NCBI GenBank assembly: GCA_029721435.1 | Contig: CM056588.1 | Location: 37,775,430 to 37,839,429 of the forward strand | Direction: 5' to 3' | DNA: 64,000 nt | DNA from: Gymnothorax reevesii | Taxonomy: Eukaryota > Chordata > Actinopteri > Anguilliformes > Muraenidae | Part shown: positions 13,360-25,738 of the stretch, in pieces | Layout: each line of letters begins with the position of its first letter | Position numbering within the stretch: position 1 is the first letter of the stretch | Notes under the pieces: generated by a model | The model's database searches: none | What the model saw: the letters and a program-made list of their open reading frames with translations, nothing else | What the model was told of the DNA's origin: nothing | Position numbers and translations under genes: made by a program

Positions 13360-13559
13360 CTTGCCAATGACGTCATTGCGGCTGAGTCTGTCCTTGTCCA
13401 TAACGGTGATGATGATGGTGGTCTCACGCAACACGTGGGCGGGCACGTCAAAGGGAAAAGACTCGTTGAAGACGGGATTGAGGCAGCGCTTCATCACCAC
13501 GGTCTTCTTCTTCTCTATCCGCTTGTCTTTGTGCATCAGCCACACCTTCACGTAAGGGT
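13360..13559 (-). CDS. syt7: syt7 exon: C2B calcium-binding loops
   Basis: The exon begins after a CCCCTCAG acceptor, completes a split Asp codon, and reads [15 protein letters not shown], then a polybasic KRIEKKKT stretch, [17 protein letters not shown] and NDVIGK. It ends in AAG followed by a GTACC donor. It carries the SDPYVKVW strand, the polybasic strand used for phospholipid and SNARE contacts, and the [10 protein letters not shown] loop-3 aspartates of a calcium-binding C2B domain. The length is 200 bp: 2 nt completing a codon plus 66 codons, ending in phase 0. The acidic calcium ligands expected in this segment are all present, so the domain looks functional. Confidence 0.97.
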
Positions 13560-13691
13560 CTGAGGGGAAGCAGAGAGACACTCAGCCAAACAGAAGGGGG
13601 CAGTGTGGCGTCCACTGGGTTTGTCAGTCAGTGTGGTTCACACCAAATAACCGGGTGATGTGAAAGAACTGTGGCTCTCCAGTAAAGGCTA

Positions 13692-14205
13692 GGTCCCAAT
13701 TCCAATCCGACCCCTTACGAACTCAATGACTAAGAGGCGCATTCATGGGAAGTCCATGAGTGTGTGAGGGCTGTTCCATTCTCAAATCATCAAGTCAGTG
13801 AGTCCGTGAATGAGCCATTACTGCCCCCTTACCATAAGTTAGTACTGATGCTGACTTTGGGTAAGGAAATTAGCTACTCTTCATAGCGTTGTGAAGTCAA
13901 ATACGGGGGATGACGTCGGAATACCGGAAATATAAATTAAAAAACAGTGAATAAACCGTGAAACAGTGAAAAGAGCATTCCAATTGAGGAAATGGAAGGA
14001 GCAAGAAAGAAAAGGTTTTTGTGTAAGTATTTACGTTGATTATCACAACTGTGTGTAGTTTGGTAACGTGAAAGGGGGTAAGCACTGTTCCATTCCAATT
14101 TATAGGATCTGGAGCGCTCTCAGACTCAGTCCCTGACATCTGATCTCAATTGAGTCAGTGAGGGTTCAGGGCTTGAGTCTTCAGGGGGCGGATTGGAATT
14201 GGGCC
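13692..14205. mobile_element. 514-bp MITE, TIR ggtcccaattccaatccg, TA target
   Basis: The left end 'ggtcccaattccaatccg' is matched in inverse by the right end 'cggattggaattgggcc', with TA on both outer sides (13690-13691 and 14206-14207). A subterminal 'actcaatgac'/'gagtcagtgag' pair extends the inverted similarity. There is no coding capacity. The superfamily is uncertain; a TA target fits Tc1/mariner-like or similar elements. Confidence 0.65.
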
Positions 14206-14228
14206 TAAATGTCGGCAGATACAATATT

Positions 14229-17200
14229 GAGTAGCGAAGTGATGACGTCACGCTGGTGTCAGAAATAAAAGTTCCCGTTCATTTTACACTTAAAATTTTT
14301 TAAATATTCACTTTTGAAGTACTTCTTGTTGTTGTCTAGCCTCCATCGATTTCGAGATTTTGCGTCATATTTCCACGTAACAACAAATGTCGTTTTTCTT
14401 TACAGGCGTCAGCTATAATTTAAATCATTTTTAATTTTTCGCCACCATGCTGACCCTCTTTGTTGTCTAAAAACTACAAGTCCAGTGATTCTCCAGATTC
14501 TGGGGCAGAACGAGTTCAAAATGCGTGAAAAATTTCCAGCACCTCGCCATTGCTATTTGCTTGCTTAGCTTGGCTAGACAACAGGGCTGTCTATAGGGGG
14601 AAAGGTAATGACAATTTTAGGGCCCACAGCCCATTGGGGCCCACAAAACCTACAGTAACCGCCATGACTAAATTTTTATGCATAGACCTAACTGCTATTC
14701 ATACTAATGCACCTTGAGTTAATCACAAAGCCACAAAGGCATGCAATATTGATCAAATACATTTCAACAACCCCCTTCTTAAAAAATGGTTCGGTCCATG
14801 CGTGGTCCTCATGTAAAATTGTCAGTGCGTTTTTGCTTGCGAGGTTCGCAAACTACGGCAGTCAATAGTACGCGCAGCCCACGTACACGGATCTGGACAC
14901 CAGAAAGGATAGAGAGAGAGAGGGAGAGAGGCCAGCAGTGCAGGGGCCCAGAACATTACAAAACTCTTTTCAAAGAAAGGTGAGGGTATTAAACTAGCTT
15001 GCTATGTTAGTTGTTCAGGCTGGCTGTTCAGCTGCTAAAGTGACCTTAATGTAACATGCGGTTAGCTGAGTAAATAATCGCCTGACAAAAATGACATTAC
15101 TCAGTTATTGATGGTATCATGTACAGAAAAGATCGGTATGGTCATCAGCCGCCACTCATCATAGTATTCCGTCAAAAAATCCGTGAGCAGCAGGACTCGT
15201 TCCTCCATTCTTATTATGAGTGGTTACTGCATAATTGGCTCTCGTGACTGTACAGGCTAGGCTTGGATAGCGAACTACATGCAGTCTGTGGGGTAACCTT
15301 TGGTGTAATTGAAACAATCGCTAAACAAGGCTGACATTTTACTTTCTAACAAAAGTGTTCACTAAAACTAAACTGCTACTTTATTCTGTTGACATAAGTC
15401 TTGTTAACATGGGGGGTAATTTTACAGAGCTTGCCCTCCTCATACAATATCAAAGTGAAGCTGTGTGCTTGGAGCTATGGTACTGAGAGAGAAGCCCATC
15501 TAAATCTGGTTTATTCCAAGACTAGGCATGTTGGTTCTTCATTACTTGAACCATAAAATATAATTTTACATCTTTACAAAAGCAATATGAAATCGAATAA
15601 TTAAACCTTTATGTACTGCCACTTCAGAATCAGCTGTAGTCACTTCATCTGAACCTGACCCAGCAGTAGATCCTCACAACCAGCAGTCTGAAGATGTTTT
15701 TAATGGTGAGTGAGCGAGTCTGGCAGAAGCTAGTTGGCTGTTTAGATTTATTAGCGAACTATTGTACCAATGGAAATTAATAACATATAGATCAGTCTCT
15801 CAGCCATGTGAATTATATAATTAAATGGCAAAATTGGCTGGATTTATTTATAAGTCTACTTAAGTCACTATCCATCCTGTTGACAGAGTCAGGCCCATCT
15901 CTCCAAAGCAAGGCTACTTAAGATTGTGAAGGGCATAGTGAATCAGATCATAGCTGTAGGGTAAAGCTACAAAAACCAAAGAGAGGTTTAATAGCCTTGC
16001 CAGACTTTTAATTGAAAGTCATTTAAGCAGTCAGTTGCACTTCAAAGCGCTTAAGCTGTGAACAAACAAAATAACTTAAGCTCAAGTTGAGATAAGGGAA
16101 GACTAAAAATTATAGTTTTTGATATTTATTTTACAAGGAAGTATTCGTTGTGTTGTCAGTACTACTTGCAAGAAATTCAAATAGTTAAGTTACATAGCTA
16201 TCTTTGCAATTTCACTATAACAGCTCCACTATAACAGTATCTTTAGCCTGTATACTTTGAGTTATTGTCTGTTGCACATCAATGCTCGATGTTTTGCAAT
16301 AGAATACCCAGTACCCATTTGCTGAGTGGTTAATTGAACATTTATTTCTGATCAGATTAAGTGTAATAATGTGGTTTCAGGTAGCCTCTTTTGTGAATAC
16401 ATGCCTCATCTCATAATTCAGAATTTGCATAATAATACTCTTGACTCGATGTTGAGTGGTTAATCATAAAAAAAGGAAAAATTGGGTGTATTGCCTCTAG
16501 CACTGTCAAGAACACCGAGAAACAGAAAAATGAATAACAGCCATTGTCATAAAAAAATGGCAATGAAATGTTGGGGGCAGGGGCCCACACTGATATTCTT
16601 TCAGGGGGCCCAGAATTCCAAGCAAGTGTCCTGCTAGACAAAGCAAATTGGTTAGCCACTCTACGTTCTACGTAGTTATGCTCACCTTGCTAGATATCAA
16701 CTTTTGCAACTAGAACCCATTTACTTTACCAGCCAAGCCTCTTAGGCCAACTTCAGTATGCTTAAAAACTCGGTAGCTGGCAAACAAGTTAATCAGCCTT
16801 GTCAACGCATAATTGACCTAGCTTCGTAGCTAATTCATGTCTACTTGCTCATGTAATGCTAATTAAGTACAGGAATAATTGCTATTCACGGTTTCTAGTG
16901 ATTTATATTTGTCAAGTAAGGCTAGCTGAGCAAGGAAACTGTTAGTTGGTTAACGAAGCCAATGAGTTAGATTGCCGACTTAGGTAGCTGGCTATCGTAA
17001 TGTCATATTGGGTGTATGTAAATGCCAGCTAATGAAATACTTGCTACTCAACGCTAGCTAACTAGCCAAATAATGGCCATTCACTGTTATTATTGATTTA
17101 GGCAATAATAGGCAAGCAAATCTAGCTACCGACAGGCAAGCAAACTAGCTGCCTATTTCATTAGCTTAGCTAGTTATATTTGGCGAATACACATGCTAGC

Positions 17201-17835
17201 CATATCGCTAAATAACAATAAGTGACTGTAAACTAACCATTTACTGTTTTCTATCGATTTAGCTATGTGCACAAGATGTAATTGGCTAACTAGCTGGCTA
17301 ACTTGGCAGTTCGCTGGCCTTGCTAGACATATTTGTTGCACATGTTATTTCACCATCTAGCTAGCTACATAGTATGGCGGAATAACTATTCACTGTTATC
17401 CATTAACTTCTCGGCATGTAGCTAGGTAGCGAATGGTGGTTCGCTATGTAGTAACGATTGCAAGAAGACAGCCAACGGAAATTTAGGTCACCGATCGGCT
17501 TCCTCCAAGTTACGTCATGAGCGTTTGCTGACACTGTGGTGCACCACTGGCTGTAAACAAATCAGGAGGTACTCGTTCTTTTGAGTAGTGGATATGTCGT
17601 TCGGAAACTGGACTATAAGAGCAAAAGCATATTATTTTTGTCAATACACAACAAATTTGATGTGATCATTTGCATCCGTATACCCCATAGGCTAATCTCA
17701 GAGTGAGCTGGCTCATAAAATTCATACATGTTTGAGCAATGCCGGAAAGTGTCCTAACCCTGTTATACATTTCCATGGGGATTTTACTTCTGACACCAGA
17801 AGCTAAGTAGCTGTGATATCATCACTTCACTACTC
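14229..17835. mobile_element. outer DNA element with gagtagYgaagtgatga termini
   Basis: The left end 'gagtagcgaagtgatgacg' is mirrored at the right end (inverse of 'tatcatcacttcactactc'). Similarity continues inward through 'tggtgtcagaaataaaa' with a short gap. The inner right part (16650-17500) is dense in 'tagctagctaac'-type motifs common in fish nonautonomous DNA elements. It is interrupted by the hAT element at 14582-16633. No transposase frame and no clear TSD were found. Confidence 0.6.
14582..16633. mobile_element. nonautonomous hAT element with 8-bp TSD
   Basis: The termini are CAGGGCTGTCTATAG at left and, inverted, CAGGACACTTGCTTG at right. Identical 8-bp repeats ctagacaa flank them at 14574-14581 and 16634-16641, as hAT transposition produces. 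Subterminal 'gggcccac' motifs occur near both ends. The interior has only short open pieces (14786-14983; and about 15630-15710, reading TSESAVVTSSEPDPAVD before a GTGAG) that may be remnants of transposase 5' exons. It lies within another element in the syt7 intron between C2B exons. Confidence 0.85.
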
Positions 17836-19995
17836 TCTTTGGAACATTGTGTGATTTTTCTGGCTTAATGAGAAACGTTTTCATGAGTCAAAGTTAGGAA
17901 ATCGACAGGATATTAATAAGCCTTAATAATCATATCAGTCTACTCTCTATCAATGTGAATCAGAGCAAATCTTTGACAACAGCTACAGTCAATAATATAC
18001 TGTTAAATAATTTGAAAGAGATGGTCAGCATTGAGGATGAGAAGAAATGTTTTATCTAAATAAAAATGTACAAATAAATAAACAACCTTAGAAATTAGAC
18101 ACATAAAGAATGAAAAGAAAAAATCGGAACATATATTTAATCCTTAATTTTATTCACATCCATGCTTATTAATATGTTCGCTCATTCCTGTATTAACCTA
18201 TTAATTAAATTATTTCCATACTTCTTCTCCATTTGTTGAGCCTATTTATACATTTCTTATTTCCCTAAATTCTTTCAGAATTGCATTCATTTTTTTCCGT
18301 TTTTGCCCACATGATAATGATGGCAAGGCAGGCTTCAAAAGGCACATTAATCAACCCCAGAGCAGAGGTGCACAAAGATTGACAGCCGTGCTAATAGAGT
18401 GATATGGCACCAGAATCAGGACATGAGAGAAATATGGGCCATCGTGCTCAGTGGTACCGCTAAGGGTGGTAGTTGCCTGAATGTGCTGATATCCCTGACA
18501 TACCACAGACTCGCAGGCCATCCCAGACAGCAAACTGAGTTCATCTGTGACAAATCAAGCCTGAAGTCAGCACTTCAAGGCAAAAGTAAGTGCATGTTGA
18601 TCTGGCCAGGAATTTACTGGATAATCTTTGCTATACTACAAACGAGCATCCCCTTGAAGAATTCAAAGGATTTGGCTGGTAATTACCCTTATATAACGCA
18701 CCAGATAGCTGGTGCACCCAGAAACAAAAAATAAATAAAGAAATGAAATTCCTTCATGTTTGCGCTGATGAAATGTAGCTTGTGTTTTAGCCACATGCTA
18801 CATGAGCACATTTCCAGAGATCAGAGAATACTGCAGTTCAAATGAGGTTCTATATGTTCATTTTGACTTTATAACATTGTCTGTTTTCATATTTTCATTT
18901 GGGAACATTAAAAAGACAAAATGAAAAAGGTGGATTTTAAAGAGTTAATCCTGTCTGGCAGTAAATGTGATTTAATGGATTGAGCAGAGTGAACTTTCAA
19001 GCCACACTGTGGCTTTGATTGTTGGTACAGCGGGAGGATGGCGGTGTCAGAGACAGTATAAAATCGACACCATGATGCATAAAGACAAAGAGACAGATTC
19101 TGCTCGTTGCTTCCATGAATTCCAATGGGAGATGCATAATGGCGCAAGATGCCAATTCATGAAGGCTGTCATTCCTGGATATGGAGCTTTTTGGCACCGG
19201 GACACACGCAAAGGGGACATTTTTGGCATCAAAGCATATGTGCCGGATACCTAAAAGGACGCAGATGAATGGGCATTAAAAATGAGTTGGAAATTTTATT
19301 CTGTGTGACTCAGAATAGAGACGGTCCCTAGAGAATAATTTGAAAAAAATTCCTCATTTAAAATTCAGAAATGGAATGATTTCACCACAGTAAAGTCAAA
19401 GTCTGAATGGACATCAATGGAGAGAATATGCTTTTATCCACCAAAGGCTCAATGAGCCGCTGTGCTTCCAGTAACCACTAGAGTTTCTGAGTCACTGGGG
19501 CATTGTCGCTGCACAATAGCTATTTATGGGCCTAATTTACCAGCACTGTTACCTTGCAGCATACAGACAACAATTAAAAGCACCAATGACTGGTTGTGGT
19601 ATTTGTTCCACCGTAATGATTAGTTGGGGTTTGAGAGTTCTTGTTGAGAAACAGAAAATAAAGGTCTTGATAAATGAGGAAGCGAATGCACGGGTAGTGG
19701 AGACACTAGTAAACCTCTAGAAAGACAATGGTCTTTGGCTCCAATGTGGAAGGGTCTGTGACCCATATCTTTCCATCAGTTAATGTAGAGCATCTTTGTG
19801 AAGCACATTCAGTTGATTGTTGCTTATGCAGTCCACTGAATGAGTGAAGGACACTTCGGCCCACAATCATCAAGCTTCTCAAATGTAGGGGCACTGATCT
19901 CAGACCAGTTTCCCGAGCCTTACGGCATCTGCTACCTGTGGAAATGATAGGGCTGATCCTACACCAGCACTTGCGCTCAGAGACAGGGCCAGTAC
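17836..19995. other. syt7 intron, no further gene recognised
   Basis: AT-rich intron sequence. Open frames at 18399-18734 and 19009-19254 (plus) show no recognisable domain. Confidence 0.5.
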
Positions 19996-20110
19996 CTGAC
20001 GTTCCGCCGATGTCCATGGCTTTGAGATTCCGCGCCTTGATGATGTTCACAGTGATGGTGTTGGCTGAGGGGTTGTAGCACAGAGACACCAGCAGGTCCC
20101 CACGCCGCCC
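19996..20110 (-). CDS. syt7: syt7 exon: start of C2B
   Basis: The minus strand has acceptor GGCCACAG, then 38 codons beginning [17 protein letters not shown] and ending KAMDIGGTS plus one G, followed by a GTACTG donor. It covers the C2A-C2B hinge and the first C2B strands, including the loop-1 Asp in KAMD. The next exon supplies AC to finish the following Asp codon. Reading past the donor gives unrelated sequence with no synaptotagmin similarity, which confirms the exon end. Confidence 0.96.
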
Positions 20111-20204
20111 CTGTGGCCAAAACCAGAAATGCAGTTAGTGAACGTGAAATTCCCCCCCACCACTCCTGTATTCGCTCACTTTCCAGATCAATACCCCTGA
20201 CTAA

Positions 20205-20560
20205 AGCTTCATCTGAGGGGCACGGCAGCGCTGTGGGTCGACCAGTCGCATCAGATCATGATGCGTTGGGTTCAAATCCTGAGAATCCAGCCTGAGCCTT
20301 TCTGAGGTAAGTTTGCATGTTCCTTCTGTGTTCATGTGGGTTTCCTCCAGTTAGGATAGTCCTCTCCCACTGTCTGAAGACATGTGCATCAGCCTAATTA
20401 TAGACACTAAATTAACCGCAGGAGGATGTGAGAGCGAGTGCTCTATAATGGATTGATCTGCTGTACAGGGAGTGTTCCTGCCTCTTTCCCATTGTATGCC
20501 TGGATAGGCTTCACCCCCCAGGAGTGAAAGGATTAAGTGATGAACGAATGGATAAGGCCC
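20205..20560 (+). mobile_element. degraded tRNA-derived fish SINE
   Basis: The stretch begins with a 'ggggcacggcagcgctgtgg' head and a box-B-like GGGTTCAAATCC. The body segments 'ccttctgtgttcatgtgggt', 'gaagacatgtgcatcag', 'gacactaaatta', 'taatggattgatctgctgta' and 'ctggataggcttcacccccc' follow in the order of a widespread fish SINE. The tail has 'gaacgaatggat'. No intact TSD was found, so the copy is old. It lies between the C2A and C2B exons of syt7. Confidence 0.7.
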
Positions 20561-21085
20561 CACACCAAGAGCTATTAATATAAACTATTCCAGTATTACT
20601 AATAATGATGTGAACATCCCCACTAATGAACAATAACATTCTGTAAATGGTTGACAGTGGTGCCTGTTATTTGCCATATCGATGCTCTGAAAATTCAAGT
20701 GGATTTGAACAGGATGTTTATACAAGGGAACTCTAACTCTCTTCCTGGAGGTCCATCAGGTCTTCACTACAACTTTTATCCAGCACACCTAACTCCACTA
20801 ATTAGCAGCTGAGCAGGATCTGTTGAATTAAATGCGCTTTGTTCTGGTCGAAGTGAAAAGAAACAAGCTGGAAGATCTCCAGGAACAGGGTTTGTGATCA
20901 CTGGTTCATATCATCCATACAGCAGGAAAAAGCCAGTGGATGGACTTCATCATCCACTCGAGTAAGAGCAGTTTTCAAAATGATAAATATATGGGATTAT
21001 ATTTCTTATTCTCTGCAAGGACAGGCCTCAAACCCCTCTTCCCCTGGATTCACCCCCCTCCAAAGTGTGGCCCCAGGTCCCTTAC
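20561..21085. other. syt7 intron, nothing recognised
   Basis: Intron between C2B exon 19996-20110 and C2A exon 21086-21255. No additional exon or repeat was identified. Confidence 0.5.
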
Positions 21086-21255
21086 ACTGCCATCACTGCA
21101 GGGCTTCAGCTCCTTCCACACCGGCTGCATGTGCACCAGGTCCACTTTTTTCAGTGGGATGGACACCTCCCCGATGGGGTCATTACGACTGAAGCGGTCA
21201 TAATCCAGAACCTGCAGGTACAGTGTGCGCTGAATAACCTTCTCGTATGGGAAAC
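21086..21255 (-). CDS. syt7: syt7 exon: second half of C2A
   Basis: After a CATGGCAG acceptor the exon completes a split Gly codon and reads [19 protein letters not shown], then [20 protein letters not shown] and ending KPCSDGS, with a GTAAGG donor. DYDRFSRND is loop 3 of C2A with its calcium-binding aspartates. The length of 170 bp (2 nt plus 56 codons) keeps frame with both neighbours. An uninterrupted (AG)n/(CT)n run lies just upstream in the intron, close to the polypyrimidine tract. Confidence 0.97.
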
Positions 21256-22125
21256 CTGCCATGGAGAGAGAGAGAGAGAGAGATAGATGGAGGGACAGAT
21301 GGCAGGGACACAAGCAGGAGTATCAGTATGGTCACCACACAGAAACCATCTGTGAATTTAAAGCAGTGCATCATGGGTACTGCAGTCATAGCGCACACGC
21401 TGGGAGACTACAGTAACATGCCGCACGACTTTGAACAACCAGGCGTGAGAAACAGGAAAAATCACACAGGCCTTTAAAACCACCTGGATGAAAAAGAGTG
21501 GAAAAGCACAAATACAAAAAGAAAACAAAGAAGCCAAAAAAAGAAAAGCTTAAAAAACTCTGAAAGAAATACAGTTGTAATAAATGTAATAAAATTACAT
21601 TTTGAGCGTTATCTCCCAGGAAGCATCAGTCAAAATCAATAGCAGGCTAAAAAGGATAGATGAGCACGATGTTTTATAAATCAGGAGTCCATTTCCTGTG
21701 ATGCACCACCAAGAAAGGCATACGTGCGCATAAGCTGGGTAACACTGCATAGATTTAACACAATACACAGTTTATGCAGCATTTAGCAAACACAGCACTG
21801 AGTTAACACACTGTCCAGATTTCACATGAAACACAGTTTACCCAGCACAAAGCTAACAGTACACTAGTTTACACTGCATCAGCAGTTATGTTGTGTAACG
21901 AACACAGATGCATACAAACACCTCGGCACCTCAGCCAATCCATGATCGTGTTCTCACCAAATGATAAATATACAGATTACAAACTGTTGTACTGTACTAG
22001 CTTTGTGTATTTAGAATACAGGTGCAAAATTTCTATAAATTAGCACCAGGGAATTAATTGAACATTAAAAAAAACTGAGAGAGACGTAGGAAATAAGAGA
22101 GCACTGACTCTATCACCACACTGAC

Positions 22126-22393
22126 CTTCAAACAGGAAAGTCTCGTTCCAGTGCGGGTTGAGATTCTTTCTCTTGACTTTGGTCTCCAACTTGTGCTTCT
22201 TGTCTGGCAGCAAGTAGATCTTGACGAAGGGGTCGGAGGTTCCGGAGAAGTCCTTTGCTGGGAGATCCTGGCCTTTCAAGATCTTCACGGTGAGAGTGGA
22301 TTCCTGAAAATTGTACCCCACGCTGAACTGGATGCGACCCAACTTCTCACTGATGGGGCCTTCCTGGTCCTCATCATCAGAGCCTGGAGACAG
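22126..22393 (-). CDS. syt7: syt7 exon: linker end and first half of C2A
   Basis: A CTCTCTCTCATCAG acceptor precedes an exon reading [20 protein letters not shown], then [19 protein letters not shown], the loop-1 segment [20 protein letters not shown] and [13 protein letters not shown] plus one G before a GTCAG donor. The LSPGS start is the known syt7 junction after SLTSEM.M, so 22393 was chosen over an internal AG at 22384-22385. The acidic DDEDQE stretch ends the spacer between membrane and C2 domains. The length of 268 bp is 89 codons plus 1 nt. Confidence 0.95.
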
Positions 22394-24560
22394 CTGATGA
22401 GAGAGAGGAGGATTTACTTATTTTTATTTTGTATCATTATTATTATAAGGCTTTGTTTAATGCCTGATAATGATTGGGCCACTTCAAGCATTTTGCCGTA
22501 AAATATTCCTGAATATTACCTGTTTCTATGGGTAACAAAAGATTTTTATCAAACACATGCTCCTAATATCACTCATGAGAAATAAATGTGGCCAATTTTC
22601 AAATTCGGTTTCACATTAGGGGATTCTTTTCATACCCTATACCCCAAAGAGCTGGCCTAGAGTCGGCTTTGTCCCTCACTGACTGACCGACTAATTTCGT
22701 ATGTGTGAGAAAGCTTAAGCAGTCTGCTTGATTCAGGTTCTGCCCCAAGAGGCAGTAAGCTGTAATGAAGATGGCGAAGAAAAGGCTCAGTGACTGCTGT
22801 GATTGTTAATGGTCCGGGGTAGAAGGGAGTCAAGAAACCTTTGCTCTTAGTGTTTTACCAGAAAATGGTAGCTAAGTAGCTAATGTGAAATCCAAACTAG
22901 CAAATCGAGTGACTCTGCAATCGATAAAAATTCAAATATAATGCGTGAATGGATGGTAACATCTTAAATTGGCGATATGCACACAAGAGCACGGGGAGCA
23001 CATTGCTTTGCAATGCGGTTGCACGAATCTGGGCTAGTTCAGGGACTGACAACTTGACACATTCATGCTCTCTTCTGGGGCCAATTAGAGAGATTGAAAT
23101 TCCTTGCTGTTGTGGGTCATTATGCAGCATCTCGACTCAAATCCTCGGCAGCACTATGAGGCTTTTAAAACAATATATTCCGCAACATGTCTGTGAAGAC
23201 TGCCGAGGGTAGGGGGGGAGGGGAGGCAGGTGGATTCTGACACAAATTTCTTAATGTTTTTATCAAAAGAGGAGCAGTCTAATTGCTAAGCTAACTCTTT
23301 TACGGGCAGGAGATCGCAGATAATGCATGTCTCCTTTTCCTGTCTGCTAGCTGGCAGGGAGCGACAGAGAGAGACTCAAGTACCTCTTCATCAGATAAAA
23401 ATTTCCTTGGAATTCACCTCAGAAAAGAGAACTTCCCAGAATGCGGGGGGTGGGGGGGTGGGGGGGGGTGGTCTACAGGATGTATTGACAGGGTGGCCAT
23501 TTTGAAATAGCAGCACTCCATGCATCAATTTCTATTTGGGTACAGTCATGAGTGGACAGGCAAACAAATAAACAAATTAATGAACTTTAAACATTCTGAG
23601 GTTGTGACATGGTGGAACATAAGCTTGAAACTTGAGATCTCAAACACGTACTAAAGTCATACACACGTCTTCAATAATGTCAAAAAACAATAAGTATGAG
23701 GAGAGTCATTGGGATAGAGTTTTGACGGGGCATTGACTGTAGAAAAAGCTTTGCAGACAAAGTAAATAAGAGCCAAAAGCCAACAAGTCCAGAAAACAGC
23801 CTCGATGTGACAAAAATGTGGGGATAATCACAGTAAAGCCATCAAGTTTTGAGAATTTCGAGTACATCTCAATTTTCTTAAATTGCGCCTATGTTTCCCT
23901 CAATTTAGTCCCTCCCAGTGGGGAACCATGGAGGGATGCAAGGAAAGAACAGCAAGGTAATATGTTTTTAGGTAAATGAGACGTCCTCTAAAGTGTCACA
24001 TGAAATGACGTTTGGACATAATGATGGCGTACAGCTGGATCTGCTGCCATCATCGTTTTGCAATCTGTCCACCGGACAATAGGAGTTCGCTAGTCACCTG
24101 ACTAGATAAAAAGCACAGCAAGAGCAACACAAATAAACCACCATACTAGTAAGCCAAGAAACTAGTAACAGTGCAAAAAGAAATCAATGCATTACAGCCA
24201 TGTCACTCTTCAAACCTTTAAAAGCAACAGTGGGTAATGCAAACTCAATGTAAAAAAGCAATACAATGTGGCCCAACTAGGCACCTCAGAAAAAAAGAGC
24301 ATACTTTATTTTCTCCCTAATTTGAAGGTCAAATATGCCTCTGCATGCATCTGTGTGTGTGTGAAATTTGAGAAGGTGATGGAGAGAGACGGATTGAGAG
24401 TCAAAGAGGGACAGGGAAAAGTGGGGAAACAGAGGGGTGTGACCCTCGGAGTTATCATCACATTCTCTACATTCTTCCCTCTCTTCCTTTCTCACTCTTT
24501 CTTGTCCTCTTTCAGGCCTGGTGGGGCCAGCAGGGGGCAGGGAGGGATGGGGAGGAAGAT
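22394..24560. other. syt7 large intron, proximal part
   Basis: No gene was recognised. A G-tract cluster with runs of 6-9 G lies at about 23443-23472. The rest is AT-rich intron sequence. Confidence 0.5.
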
Positions 24561-24567
24561 AAGAGTT

Positions 24568-25078
24568 CCACACACACACGCACACGCACACGCACACACA
24601 CGCTCGCACACACACATCCTTGCACTGATATCTCTGCAAGGACATCACATTGACTTTCATTCTTCCTGTGTCTGTACAGTCTTTCCCTAATCTTGAGCAA
24701 TATAACAATGAGCAATGTATGCCTAACCCAAATCCTTGCCCTAACCTTTACCTAACGTAAATTCTAACCTTACTCCTAAGCCTAACTAAGAAGGCACAAT
24801 TTGGCTTTATAGTTATGAGGACATTTGAAAATGCCCTCACTTCCCAATAATGTCCCCAGGCTGTAGGAAAAAACCATTTTATGGTTCTTACTTTGTAGCA
24901 TGTGCAATAACACACATGAACACGCATGCACACATACATGAGCACACACATACTTACAAACAGATACACTCCTGGTCATACACTCACTCACTCACTCACT
25001 CGCGCACACACACACACACACACTCTCTCTCTCTCTCTCTCACTCACACACACACACACACATAGGCACATGCACACA
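24568..25078. repeat. two (CA)n/(CT)n microsatellite tracts
   Basis: CACACG/CACACA repeats lie at 24568-24622. A second complex tract of ACAC, CTCA and CT units lies at 24905-25078. Overlapping open frames on both strands are low-complexity artefacts. Confidence 0.85.
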
Positions 25079-25738
25079 ACGTACAAAACACCTATTACTG
25101 AATATTCTGATATTCACAGAAATAAAGGTAGCCCACTCTAAACGGCCAAATTCTTCTTGCTAACGCTTGTGTTCATCAAGCATCAGTGGAGGTAACAATG
25201 GTTGTAAACATATCCGTAGCAGCTTTGGACAATTTCCAGAGAAAATCAACCCCACAATTAAACTGTTACTGTTTTACAGTCATGTCTGTATTCATTATTT
25301 TTGCGCAGTTTAATAGAAGGGTAGGCTATAAGTAAAAAATAACACAAATAATGTTTGTCAATGATGCCAGTTATCAGCCGTCATTTATAAAGACATTAAA
25401 GGTTGGGCTGTGGCAGGGACTTAACCAGGGGGCCTCAGCCTACAGCCTAAGACCAGGTAAAATTTTCCCAAGCAGACAGGAATGAACACCAGATGAAGAA
25501 CCACACACTGTAGGTGAAGCACATTCAATCTCAACTCCACACATCATACCCAAGCCAAGCACAAACTAAATCATCCCCACAGCCAAATATTCAATTAACC
25601 CCTAAAAATCCAAATGCCCCCAGTACCAGGGGCAGTCTTTATGCATAATAAATACAGCATGTTTCCTAATCGCGACATCTTCATGCGGCTTATCCAGTTT
25701 ACGCGAAATACTCGGCAACTGTTCCTGTTAGGACAAAA

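Noticed and set aside
18399..18734. 111-codon open frame in the syt7 intron
   Set aside because: No domain, no splice support, and composition like the surrounding DNA.
20205..20290. tRNA gene on the plus strand
   Set aside because: The promoter-like boxes continue into a known type of fish SINE body; the cloverleaf is poor.
24268..24708. 140-codon open frames on both strands
   Set aside because: Both run through CA-rich and G/A-rich sequence; neither shows a domain or splice support.
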